From: Alteribacter aurantiacus DSM 18675
Lineage (GTDB): Bacteria; Bacillota; Bacilli; Bacillales; Salisediminibacteriaceae
Assembly: GCF_000429705.1 (NCBI RefSeq)
Contig: NZ_KE386943.1
Coordinates: forward strand, 436,400-500,399
Direction: 5' to 3'
DNA: 64,000 nt
Positions within the stretch are counted from its first letter, which is position 1, and every line of letters begins with the position of its first letter. A model generated the notes under the pieces. That model ran no database searches, was not told where the DNA came from, and saw only the letters and a program-made list of their open reading frames with translations. Of this stretch, positions 9,601-17,070 are shown one piece after another. The position numbers and the translations under genes were made by a program.

Positions 9601-11180
9601 ATCATCCAAAGGGCAGGCCATGCGCCGGTCACTGCAGGAAGCTTCGCACTGAAATCAATTCTTCCATATTTGAATGTGAATTTATCCTGTGTTGTGAGTT
9701 TTCCTGAAGAATATGGTGCTATACGATCTGGGTCCTGTGGAAAGGACTTCGGATCTTCAAGTGCTACAATATTTAGTTTACCGTCTTCTACAAACACATT
9801 GTCTTCACTGTCTGTATAATGTTGAAGTTCTTCATTTCCCCAACCCCATGTACCCGGGTCGTCATTTAAGTAGTAACCAGTATCATAGTTCCATTTGCTC
9901 GTATCTAATTCCGTACCTTGGAATTCATCATTCCAGACCAAGTCCCATCCTTCGAGCGTTGCATCTTCAGATGTACCAAGCTCGATATCATCTAACGGCA
10001 CTTCATCCGGACGATAGGCATCTGGGTTGCCTGTAAATTGATACGCCACATAATTGTCGCCAATGTCCCCGCCCTTTTCACCATCTAATGGATATCCGAT
10101 ACGGAGATCCACATCTTCTTGAATAGGCTGGAACCAAAGTCCAAAGATGTAGTCTGTCCAATATCCCCACTGGTTTGCAGACGACATTCTATTGTATCCG
10201 CTTGCAGAATAACTAAATTCTGAAGCGGAATCCAAAATATTGACCCACTCACCATCGACTTTCACTTCATAAACGAAGTTATCAACTTCACTTAATGTAG
10301 CGTAACCTCCATCAATCCGTGGTAGAGGAATACCAATGGCACCGTTGTCATCTGCATCAAACGATGATCTGCCATCAAAGTTGGTAATCACATGAGAGTT
10401 TCGTACTGGTAATGTAACGATTAACGTGTACTCAACAAACACGTCAGGATTTGTCTTTGAAGCGACTCTCACCTTCGTCGTTTCTTCTACTGGATCAAAC
10501 CAATATCCACCCGGACCTTCCCACCAGTTTCCAAAGTTATTATCATAGATCCATCCGCTACTTGCATTGTTATCGATCGAGACCCACTCATCACCTTGTT
10601 GCACGAAAAGTGCCACATCATCTTTTACGTCTCTAAAAGTAGCACCGCTATTAAAGCGCGGAAATTCAAATCCAGTACCACCAGAGGGTGATACGTCTAA
10701 TGACGTGGGACCTGCAGGAGCCATTGATGTAATGACTTGAGGGTTTGCCGGAATAACGTTAAACGTATATTCAACAAACACGTCAGGATTTGCTTTTGAT
10801 GAAACTCTAAGCTTCATTGTTTCTTCTACCGGGTTAAACCAGTATCCACCTGGACCTTCCCACCAGTTTCCAAAGTTCACATCGTAGACCCATCCGCTGG
10901 CAGCATTATTATCGATGGAAATCCACTCACCATCCTGCTGCACTAAAAGATCAACGTCATCTTTTACGTCATGGAATGAAGCACCGTTATTAAAGTTTGG
11001 AAACTGGAATCCGACTCCTCCGTCGAGCCCGGCATCAATGGTAGTAGGACCAGCCGCCTGCATGGAAGTAATCGTTTGTGAGGCTGCTGCCTCAGCTTTA
11101 GCACTAAAACCGATTGTATTAAACATAAGTATTAAAGCTAGACACATCATTGTTATTCGATTTATTTTTGATTTCGACAA
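6690..11180 (-). CDS. secreted multimodular GH16 beta-1,3-glucanase (laminarinase-type)
   Basis: A 1496-residue exoenzyme. Residues 1-31 are a Sec signal peptide. Two closely similar ~115-residue modules (34-148, 149-261) and a diverged third (262-405) follow. The GH16 domain spans ~405-668; the catalytic motif GEIDVMEARG near 538-547 supplies the nucleophile and acid/base glutamates. Then come a Big_2-type Ig fold (~674-760), two CBM4/9-like carbohydrate-binding modules (~765-927, 928-1072), a CBM56-like beta-1,3-glucan-binding module (~1080-1172) and four ~80-residue bacterial Ig repeats with the motif IPKQ. It should hydrolyse beta-1,3-glucans outside the cell. The start is TTG with a GGAGATGAG site upstream. 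No sortase or S-layer anchor is visible. It is alone in its transcript and faces the LacI-type regulator upstream. Substrate choice among beta-glucans is inferred. Confidence 0.88.
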   Translation of the reverse strand: MSKSKINRITMMCLALILMFNTIGFSAKAEAAASQTITSMQAAGPTTIDAGLDGGVGFQFPNFNNGASFHDVKDDVDLLVQQDGEWISIDNNAASGWVYDVNFGNWWEGPGGYWFNPVEETMKLRVSSKANPDVFVEYTFNVIPANPQVITSMAPAGPTSLDVSPSGGTGFEFPRFNSGATFRDVKDDVALFVQQGDEWVSIDNNASSGWIYDNNFGNWWEGPGGYWFDPVEETTKVRVASKTNPDVFVEYTLIVTLPVRNSHVITNFDGRSSFDADDNGAIGIPLPRIDGGYATLSEVDNFVYEVKVDGEWVNILDSASEFSYSASGYNRMSSANQWGYWTDYIFGLWFQPIQEDVDLRIGYPLDGEKGGDIGDNYVAYQFTGNPDAYRPDEVPLDDIELGTSEDATLEGWDLVWNDEFQGTELDTSKWNYDTGYYLNDDPGTWGWGNEELQHYTDSEDNVFVEDGKLNIVALEDPKSFPQDPDRIAPYSSGKLTTQDKFTFKYGRIDFSAKLPAVTGAWPALWMMPNDDVYGGWASSGEIDVMEARGRVPESTSGAIHFGGEWPGNTYIHGDQTFEVGETIDSDYHVYSLIWEEDVLSWYVNGKFFLKVTKEQWFSAAARENPLAPFDQDFYVIMNLALGGWFDGGREPNVEDFPVTMQVDYVRVYEAEVEEIEEIPVTGVKLNRSEVQLTSEGQRSTLSATVSPSNATNKKVTWASSDESVATVSASGVVTAVANGTATITVTTEDGEKVDTATVTVDIIPQLTMDQMFPLKNGSFSDGLTNWSAWSWNDQDDFINDIEVNDGKAEIAIPAFDASGAGAEKDAVQFKQTGIQLYEDQEYLVSFDARSTISREMELVVQNSENDRVFEKNLSLSEDSNRYTYSFKATDEEEVELNFLLGKYGDYDQHEVTIDNVVLEIKNPAVNKIKNHSFTDGSTSWELWSDVGATSAIEDKRKKIGIPSLGNEFWSIQFSQLGLQLEESKSYRMVFDMSSSIGRSIDTIIESTNYDKYLWETVEINEELNTHALEFTHEKGTDPAAKLVFALGKVEGQEQIGEHVVTIDNVYLYEIPALPTEGPGEPPTPREGYGVGEIKENSVEFYVNDAPWVIIHYIKNGNTQQNIMMNKAGENYSVYTINDVNEGDEIKYWFTYGLAEGGQDQYGEQVYIHEFATVPETPTANEVSDQSTEVTGQAGAGLLVTVSNGTEEYTATADDGGAYSVEIPKQPAGTVLTITATDKAGNVSEELSITVTDKTPPEMPTANDVTDQSTKVTGEAEADSVVTVSNGTEEYTSTTDSEGAYSVEIPKQPAGTVLTITATDEAGNVSEELTVTVAGSFEVNEITVESKGVTGKAKADSVITVQLGKKNQQRTGTADSEGNFNVRIPKQKAGTEITVTVEDASGTITDTKTLIVVEHDAPQAPKVKKVDSKSTSVTGKTEAHAEVTVKVGDDVVGTSKADNKGTFDVTIPKQKRDTVLSVTATDASNNVSPATNVTVKK

Positions 11181-11567
11181 TATGAACTCATCTCCCGTGT
11201 GTGCTTTTTTGTAATTTGTCTTCTTGAAAAATTAATTCTAAATATTAAGAAAATTTATAGCTTTATTGAGATGGGATAACGCCATTAAATGATCTTTCTG
11301 CCCTCCTTTTTTAATTCAAGTACTGATCTTGCTTCCAAGGTAAACGTTTCAACTCTCTTAGATGTGTAACCAAATGACTAGTAAACATTTCCCGCCCATG
11401 TTTGCGCTTTCATTAAATCGTAGGCTGTATTGCTACATTTACTAAATGTCCCTTCACGTAAATTGTCCTACGTGGGACATTTATGTATTTAACTATAAAG
11501 CATTCATTAGAAATAACAACACTTTTTTACAATAATGAATGCTTGATATAGGTTTAGGTGGCGCATT
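11181..11567. other. upstream region of the GH16 gene
   Basis: A 387-base gap without a gene. It must hold the glucanase promoter and contains a candidate operator at 11343-11350. AT-rich tracts around 11230-11260 could be the -10 region but I cannot assign a definite promoter. Confidence 0.4.
11341..11352. promoter_or_regulatory. candidate operator of the LacI-type regulator (glucanase side)
   Basis: A perfect AAACGTTT palindrome lies about 160 bases upstream of the glucanase start. A closely related AAACGTTC occurs upstream of the regulator gene at 12769-12776. A central CG palindrome is typical of LacI-family operators. Binding is inferred. Confidence 0.45.
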
Positions 11568-12590
11568 TCATCTCAATACAGGCGCCACACATGAATGACG
11601 TTCAACCAGTGAGGCTTTAAAAAAACGTTCAGGTGCTGGGACTCCGTGTTCAAACTGACTGATCAATTGCTCCACTAAATACTCAGCCATTTCCACTCTT
11701 GGAAGGTGCATCGTCGTTAAAGAAGGGTTCATGTATTCAGTTAGCCGAATATTATCAAAGCCGATTAATGATACTTGCTTCGGAACGGAAATTCCATGTT
11801 CACCTAATGCCTTTAGTGCACCGATGGCAATCAAATCATTCGAGCAAACAATTGCTGTTGGAAGAGTTCCTTTTCCAATCCAATCTAATAGAGCTTCATA
11901 GCCTGACTCCTCCACAAAGCTCCCTTTATAAACAGGTCCTTCCTCAAGCTTAGCCTGTTGAAGAGCTTCTCTATATCCGTTGAGACGTTCCACTGCAGCA
12001 CGGTTTGTCTCTTCCCCAGTAATGATGCCAATTCTCTCATGACCCAGCTGAATCAAGTACTCAGTCGCTTCAATGGCTGACTCTTTATTTAAGAGCATGG
12101 GCACAGGGACATCCTGTTGTTTTGGAGAGAGGTTATTTTGATCAAAAACACCAACTAAAAAGTCAGCTTCTCTAATTTCATCTACAACCTTTTGTACATT
12201 TGACCAGCTAATAATCATTCCTGCATCAATGCTTTTCTCTCTGTACAGCTTTAAGATAGGTGACGGGTCATCAACCGTTGACGTCGTAACGAGCATATTA
12301 TACCCTCGACCCCTAGAGGAGCTAATCATTTGGCTAATCACCGTACTGTAAAAGAAATCATCTGCATAAATGTTGTCTAATTCAGGGTCTTGAATAATAA
12401 ATAAACCAAGCGTCTCTGTTTTCTTTTTTGTTAAGCGCCTAGCAGAGACGTTAGGATGATAATTATTTTCGGTCATAATCCTAAGGATCCGGTCGCGTGT
12501 TTCTTTTTTTACTTGAGTAGAATCGTTTAGTACCCTCTGAACCGTTTTCCTCGAAACGCCTGCCAGTTTTGCAATATCATAAGTATCCAT
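11568..12590 (-). CDS. LacI/GalR-family transcriptional regulator
   Basis: A 340-residue protein with an N-terminal LacI helix-turn-helix (residues 2-23: TYDIAKLAGVSRKTVQRVLN) and hinge helix, then a periplasmic-binding-protein-like effector domain from ~60 to the end. The start is the ATG before DTYDIAK, set by GGAGGAAAAA directly upstream; an ATG six codons earlier lacks a ribosome site. It sits just upstream of the beta-glucanase gene on the same strand, separated by 387 bases, so it is the obvious candidate to control it in response to a glucan-derived sugar. No sugar transporter or intracellular glycosidase is present beside it. The true effector is unknown. Confidence 0.85.
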   Translation of the reverse strand: MDTYDIAKLAGVSRKTVQRVLNDSTQVKKETRDRILRIMTENNYHPNVSARRLTKKKTETLGLFIIQDPELDNIYADDFFYSTVISQMISSSRGRGYNMLVTTSTVDDPSPILKLYREKSIDAGMIISWSNVQKVVDEIREADFLVGVFDQNNLSPKQQDVPVPMLLNKESAIEATEYLIQLGHERIGIITGEETNRAAVERLNGYREALQQAKLEEGPVYKGSFVEESGYEALLDWIGKGTLPTAIVCSNDLIAIGALKALGEHGISVPKQVSLIGFDNIRLTEYMNPSLTTMHLPRVEMAEYLVEQLISQFEHGVPAPERFFKASLVERHSCVAPVLR

Positions 12591-12903
12591 TTTTTCCTCC
12601 TGAATCATGCTGATATCGTTTATTATAGATGATCAAAACCCCTGAATCAGTAGCCAAATCTTCTCTAAAATCTTTAATGGCTACGATATAGCTTCTTAGC
12701 TGGATATCAGAAAGAAGGCTTAAAACCTATTCTTTAAAACTCGATATGTGTGACTTTAATACTACAATAAACGTTCCAATATCTCTCGAAACTGAAAATG
12801 CGTGACATTTAACCTATTTAAGTATACATTATTTAACTATATTAGTAGAGGATTTATAACTTTTTTTGATAGTAAATCTTATCACTTACTAATGTACGGT
12901 ACA
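12591..12903. other. upstream region of the LacI-type regulator gene
   Basis: About 310 bases without a gene. It carries a second operator-like site (TAAACGTTCC, 12768-12777) about 180 bases upstream of the regulator start, compatible with autoregulation. Nothing else is recognisable. Confidence 0.4.
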
Positions 12904-12939
12904 CCAAAAAGTGCATCAGTCGATGGCACCGATGCACTT
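12904..12939 (-). terminator. terminator of the RDD-family gene
   Basis: On the minus strand an AAGTGCATC / GATGCACTT stem is followed by a run of five T. It lies 45 bases past the RDD stop. Confidence 0.7.
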
Positions 12940-12983
12940 ACTCAACACATTTGAATAATCAATCATTAAACATGAGGTCCATA

Positions 12984-13526
12984 TTAAACTCTCACCACTT
13001 GTGTTCTTAAAACAAAATCATAGAGAGATTGTCTGCGTTTCGAAAAGATAGCTGTAACGATATAAATAAAGATGAGCGTATAAATAACTCCAGTAAGTAA
13101 GTATAAGGATAATGCGACTTCTCCCCCTGCAGAAAATCGATAGACAGCGAAATGTGACAGCTCCCATGGTAAGAACTTCAAAACTGTCCGAAGAGCATTA
13201 TGTGACACCGACAATGGCTCTCCATTCATATCCACTACTCGTATACCTGACTTCCTTTTCCCAAAGGATTGAGTACCGATTTTTGAGTCGCTAATAATAA
13301 AATAAACCGATATGGGTAGAGTCACAAGTAAGAACCCAAATAACTGATTCATAAATAATGATCCGTTAAATAATTGTTGGATGGAAGGATAGAGAAATAG
13401 ACTTACCACTAAGAGTCCACTTAAGTAAATGAGGATCACTATATAGTCAATCATGAAAGCTTTAAACCGGAGTAAAAATGAAGCATTCACACTATTCCTC
13501 ACTCCTTCCTTTATTCCATTGTACAT
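12984..13526 (-). CDS. RDD-family membrane protein
   Basis: A protein of up to 180 residues with an RDD-domain pattern: an arginine plus FMIDYIVI in the first span, SDSKIGTQSFGKRKSGIRVVD in the cytosolic loop, and three to four membrane spans at ~27-50, 63-84 and 138-162. RDD proteins are small membrane proteins, some linked to ion transport; the exact role here is unknown. The frame opens at ATG 13526, but a GTG at 13490 (residue 13) has a better ribosome site (GGAAGGAG) and may be the real start. It is downstream of rlmH on the same strand. Confidence 0.7.
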   Translation of the reverse strand: MYNGIKEGVRNSVNASFLLRFKAFMIDYIVILIYLSGLLVVSLFLYPSIQQLFNGSLFMNQLFGFLLVTLPISVYFIISDSKIGTQSFGKRKSGIRVVDMNGEPLSVSHNALRTVLKFLPWELSHFAVYRFSAGGEVALSLYLLTGVIYTLIFIYIVTAIFSKRRQSLYDFVLRTQVVRV

Positions 13527-13594
13527 TTCTCTTCAGATGCTAAATATGCCAAATGGCAGAGTAAAATACCACCTTATTTACACCTTTTTTTCCT

Positions 13595-14074
13595 CTATTT
13601 ATGGTACGGCTCCCCTCGATTAATCTTAAACGCACGATAAACCTGCTCCACTAAGATTAACCTCATCAGCTGGTGCGGAAACGTCATGTCGGAAAACGAC
13701 AGCTTTCCATTGGCTCGCTTCAATACGTCATCGCTTAGGCCGACCGATCCGCCGATGACGAAGGCGACTTTACTTTTGCCGTAGGTGGCCAGGTTGTCCA
13801 TTTCTTTGGCGAGGCGTTCTGAGGTCCATTTCTGGCCGTTTATGGCGAGGGCGATCACGTGGCTATCGGGGCTGATTTTCCCGAGGATGCGCTCCCCTTC
13901 TTTTTGTTTTACGATTTGGATGTCTGCGTCGCTCATGTTTTCCGGCGCTTTTTCGTCAGCAACCTCGACGACTTGAACGTTGGCGTAGGCACCGAGCCTC
14001 TTCGTATATTCCGCGATTCCTTGCTTTAAGTATTTTTCCTTTAATTTTCCGACTGTCACGATCGTGATATTCAC
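13595..14074 (-). CDS. rlmH: 23S rRNA (pseudouridine1915-N3)-methyltransferase RlmH
   Basis: RlmH is a SPOUT-class enzyme that methylates pseudouridine 1915 in helix 69 of 23S rRNA using S-adenosylmethionine. With the GTG start at 14074, preceded by AAGGAG ten bases upstream, the protein is 159 residues, the family length. Characteristic motifs are NITIVTVGKLKEKY at the N-terminus, FVIGGSVGL near 102-110 (SAM-binding knot) and the C-terminal LVEQVYRAFKINRGEPYHK. The longer open frame to 14128 is not used. It is the conserved neighbour of yyzF and the htrA-wal cluster. Confidence 0.93.
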   Translation of the reverse strand: MNITIVTVGKLKEKYLKQGIAEYTKRLGAYANVQVVEVADEKAPENMSDADIQIVKQKEGERILGKISPDSHVIALAINGQKWTSERLAKEMDNLATYGKSKVAFVIGGSVGLSDDVLKRANGKLSFSDMTFPHQLMRLILVEQVYRAFKINRGEPYHK

Positions 14075-14099
14075 AGGTGAGTAACTCCTTTTAATATAG

Positions 14100-14457
14100 T
14101 TTTCCACAAAAGTTATCCACATACCCACAGGTTTTCTGTGGAGTTATTTGTCGATTCGGTATAAAGCCTTGCTGTCACAGTATTTGCATCCTGTGGACAA
14201 CTGTTCTTCGGCTGTGAGTTTGTCGATTTTTGGTGGAAGAGCGTAGTAATCGACAATATCTTCAATTGCCATATCTATGTGTTCTTCGCAGCTGTAATAC
14301 ATCATCTAGTCCTCCCATACCAATGTTTTTCTTATCAAAAAAGTCAGTTATCAACATGAAACTGTGGATAACATTTGGATGTAAACCCTTACTCTCCCAT
14401 ACGTTATAAAAGATATGGAAAATGATATCCATATAACTTATCCACATTTATGGATAA
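14100..14457. promoter_or_regulatory. DnaA-box cluster around yyzF, 38 kb from oriC
   Basis: Three perfect TTATNCACA boxes (14113-14121, 14363-14371 reversed, 14438-14446) and at least four one-mismatch boxes (14100-14108, 14192-14200, 14348-14356, 14449-14457) lie within 360 bases. The density is comparable with that at oriC. Interpretation is given in the findings. Confidence 0.65.
14144..14305 (-). CDS. yyzF: small CxxH/CxxC zinc-finger-like protein YyzF
   Basis: A 53-residue protein with CEEH at residues 6-9 and CKYC at 40-43, an arrangement that would hold one metal ion. It matches the short CxxH/CxxC protein family found next to rlmH in Bacillus. A GGGAGG ribosome site lies five bases before the first of two tandem ATG codons (14305; the second is at 14302). 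Function is unknown. It lies 69 bases upstream of rlmH and is embedded in the DnaA-box cluster. Confidence 0.85.
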   Translation of the reverse strand: MMYYSCEEHIDMAIEDIVDYYALPPKIDKLTAEEQLSTGCKYCDSKALYRIDK

Positions 14458-14494
14458 CTTATTCATCGCCTCTCTATTGTAGCGATGTTCACAC

Positions 14495-14525
14495 AAAAAA
14501 ACCAGAAGACTTGAAGTCTCCTGGC
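14495..14525 (-). terminator. terminator of the htrA gene
   Basis: On the minus strand a long stem pairing CCAGGAGACTT with AAGTCTTCTGG is followed by seven T. Confidence 0.85.
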
Positions 14526-14531
14526 TGTTCA

Positions 14532-15761
14532 TTAAAAAATTTGTTGCTCTAGCGTCATTTCTACTTGCTGTTCTTCTCCATTACGATAAAATGTGACGTC
14601 TACCGTGTCACCGATCGATTTTTCCGTGTAGAGGAACTTCCGTAGATCGTGAGTATCTCTCACTTCTTCACCATCAAGTGCGACAATAACGTCCCCTTCT
14701 CTCATACCAGCCTCTGCTGCAGGGGAACCCTCGGTTGTTCCTTCCACATACACACCACCCGTCACATCTTCAGGAAGACCTAACGTATCGTGCCAGTGGA
14801 AGCTTGGGATCTCTTGCAAGGAGCGAATCATGACGCCCATTTGCGGACGACGGACTTCACCAAACTCCTCCAGATCTTCGATTACAGGAATAGCGATCGC
14901 GGTTGGAATCGCAAATCCGATTCCTTCGACGGACTGCTGGGCAATCTTCATGGAGTTGATTCCGATTACTTGTCCTTCAATATTAATTAAAGCTCCACCA
15001 GAGTTTCCTGGATTAATGGCTGCGTCCGTTTGAAGAACTTCTGCGTTCCAGTCCGGCTGTCCATTTCCGCTTAAATCCACCGGAAGACTTCGTTCAACAG
15101 CACTGATGATTCCAAGAGTGACCGAACCTTCAAAGGATAAGGGATTCCCGATCGCAATGGCTGGTTCTCCCGGTCGTAATGTATCCGAGTTGCCGAATTC
15201 AGCAACCGTGTCTACTTTATCTGCTTCGACTTTAAGTACGGCTAAATCAGTAAGTTGATCTTCTCCTACAAGCTCTGCTGGAATACGAGAGCCGTCTGAA
15301 AGAGTCACATCTATTTCTTGTGCGTTTTCAATGACGTGCTGATTTGTAACAATGAAGGCATTGTCACCTTCTTTTTTATAGACAACGCCTGATCCTGTTC
15401 CTTCACCACCACGCTCCCAGAAGCCACCGCCAGAAGATTGACGAATGTTTACAACACCTACAACAGCATCATTTACCCGATCGACCGCTTCTGTCACTTC
15501 TGAACTCACAGCGACGTTCACCCCTTGAAGGGATTCAGCTGCTTCTTCCTGGCTCTCTGTCATCGTTTCAACGGCTTCTTCATTGCCTGCCGTCTTCGGG
15601 ACGACCTCATAGGGCAAAAAGCCGTTCGATGCGAGAATAGGGATGGAAAAGACAACGATGAGGGCGCCTGCCATCGCGGCAAGAAAAGCCGTTAGACCCG
15701 TTCGGGGCCGTTTCCCTCTTTGACTTTGGCTCCTCGTTGTATGACTATCGTAATACCCCAT
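14532..15761 (-). CDS. htrC: HtrA-like membrane-anchored serine protease with PDZ domain
   Basis: A 409-residue protein: a cytosolic arginine-rich N-terminus, one membrane span at ~24-46, a linker, a trypsin-like S1C domain with His in TNQHVI (near 140), Asp in LTDLAVLK and the serine in NPGNSGGAL, and a C-terminal PDZ domain (~300-395). The start (15761) follows AAAGGAGGG. This class degrades or refolds damaged proteins at the cell surface. It is the yyxA/htrC position downstream of walJ; the gap to walJ is 491 bases and holds a large hairpin repeat, so it probably has its own promoter. Confidence 0.88.
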   Translation of the reverse strand: MGYYDSHTTRSQSQRGKRPRTGLTAFLAAMAGALIVVFSIPILASNGFLPYEVVPKTAGNEEAVETMTESQEEAAESLQGVNVAVSSEVTEAVDRVNDAVVGVVNIRQSSGGGFWERGGEGTGSGVVYKKEGDNAFIVTNQHVIENAQEIDVTLSDGSRIPAELVGEDQLTDLAVLKVEADKVDTVAEFGNSDTLRPGEPAIAIGNPLSFEGSVTLGIISAVERSLPVDLSGNGQPDWNAEVLQTDAAINPGNSGGALINIEGQVIGINSMKIAQQSVEGIGFAIPTAIAIPVIEDLEEFGEVRRPQMGVMIRSLQEIPSFHWHDTLGLPEDVTGGVYVEGTTEGSPAAEAGMREGDVIVALDGEEVRDTHDLRKFLYTEKSIGDTVDVTFYRNGEEQQVEMTLEQQIF

Positions 15762-15965
15762 GTTTGACCCTCCTTTGTAAACTCTGTTTCTTTGTAAAGA
15801 AGAACCTCTCACAACGGTGAGGTTTGTACCGTGAAAAACAGCACGTGTACCTTGTTTATATTTTATAAAATCCAGCGGTGTCCGTCTATTCAGACGAATC
15901 ATTTTCGATATTTTTCCATACACAAATACGATTTCCCATTTTGACGAATTTTAGACTTTTTTTTG

Positions 15966-16086
15966 CAAAAGCGTAAGCGCCTTGGTCACGAGCGTAAAGC
16001 ATTTCAGGCCAGCAGATTGAAGCCGCTTTTTGGCTTTATCTGCTGGAATGAAATGACCTCGAGCTCGTAGGCGCTGGAGCTGGATG
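15966..16086. repeat. large imperfect hairpin repeat between walJ and htrA
   Basis: Nested inverted segments: AGCGCC (15976) with GGCGCT (16070), CACGAGC with GCTCGT, CATTTC with GAAATG, and CAGCAGAT with ATCTGCTG around the apical loop. The whole unit can fold into one long stem. It is not related in sequence to the other repeat families in the window. Confidence 0.65.
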
Positions 16087-16200
16087 ATGAAGAGATATAC
16101 TAAAAGAAGTTATCCTTATGCAAGAGAGAACTAATGACTAGATTTTACATAAAAAAACTGCCACTGATAGGGATAAGCCTAACAGGGACAGCATGTTATC

Positions 16201-16247
16201 TTAAATGAAACCGACATGCCTACGGAGAGCATTTCGGCTTCATCACC
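16201..16247 (-). terminator. possible terminator of the wal operon
   Basis: An imperfect stem (ATGAAGCCGAAATGC with GCATGTCGGTTTCAT) follows walJ on the minus strand. The T tail is weak, so the call is tentative. Confidence 0.4.
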
Positions 16248-16252
16248 AAAAA

Positions 16253-17053
16253 CTACACTACCGTAAGAGCCGTTGGCGTATCTGGATCTGTATCAAAAAG
16301 TTTCAGAGATTTACCCGTTTGGTAGCCTCTAGACTCCAAGGTTTGCTTCACAGTCATATTGGCCAAATCTTTCATGTTGTTATCCTTGCTCAAATGAGCC
16401 AAGTAAATGTTTGTAGGCTTGTCATTCGCATCGAGAATGTCAGCCATGGCATGAGCCGCATCTTCGTTCGATACGTGCCCTACATCACTGAGTATTCGCC
16501 TTTTGACACTCCACGGATACCGGCCCATCCGAAGCATGTTCATGTCGTGATTCGACTCGAACACATAGGCGTCAGCGTCTCCTACAAGCCCTTTCATACG
16601 CTCACTTACGTATCCCGTATCCGTAATCACAGACAGCTTTCGCCCTTCGTGGGCAAACGTAAAGAACATAGGCTCAGCCGCATCATGTGACACCCCAAAG
16701 GATTGAACGTCCATGTCTCCGAACACTTTCGTCTCTTCCACTTCAAAGTGAAAGCGCTGATCAGGCGTTAGCTTACCGAGCATCGGCTCCATGGCATCCC
16801 ATGTTTTTTCGTTTGCATAGATCGGAAGGTTATACCTTCTTGCAAAAATGCCGGCACCTTTAATATGGTCACTATGTTCGTGCGTAATAAACAGGGCATC
16901 AAGGGTGGATGGATCCAATCCGTTTTTTTCAAACAGACTTTCCATCTTTTTGCCGCTCAAGCCTGCATCGATCAGTACGCGCTGCTTATCCGTTTCTACA
17001 TAAATCGCATTGCCCGTGCTTCCACTGGCTAACACGCTGAATCGTAAGCTCAT
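16253..17053 (-). CDS. walJ: metallo-beta-lactamase-fold hydrolase WalJ (YycJ)
   Basis: A 266-residue metallo-beta-lactamase-fold hydrolase with the metal-binding motif THEHSDHIKG near 58-67, the later histidine in FGVSHDAAEP, DTGY, and ESNHD. YycJ/WalJ proteins are the last gene of the wal operon and are linked to coordination of cell division and DNA replication or repair; a 5'-3' exonuclease activity has been reported for the family. The start at 17053 is preferred because GGAG is too close to the GTG at 17065. It follows walI after 17 bases. Confidence 0.88.
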   Translation of the reverse strand: MSLRFSVLASGSTGNAIYVETDKQRVLIDAGLSGKKMESLFEKNGLDPSTLDALFITHEHSDHIKGAGIFARRYNLPIYANEKTWDAMEPMLGKLTPDQRFHFEVEETKVFGDMDVQSFGVSHDAAEPMFFTFAHEGRKLSVITDTGYVSERMKGLVGDADAYVFESNHDMNMLRMGRYPWSVKRRILSDVGHVSNEDAAHAMADILDANDKPTNIYLAHLSKDNNMKDLANMTVKQTLESRGYQTGKSLKLFDTDPDTPTALTVV

Positions 17054-17070
17054 GCTGCGAGTCACTCCAA

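Noticed and set aside
15776..15798. Two TGTAAA sites upstream of htrA as a WalR box
   Set aside because: The spacing between them is 11 bases instead of five.
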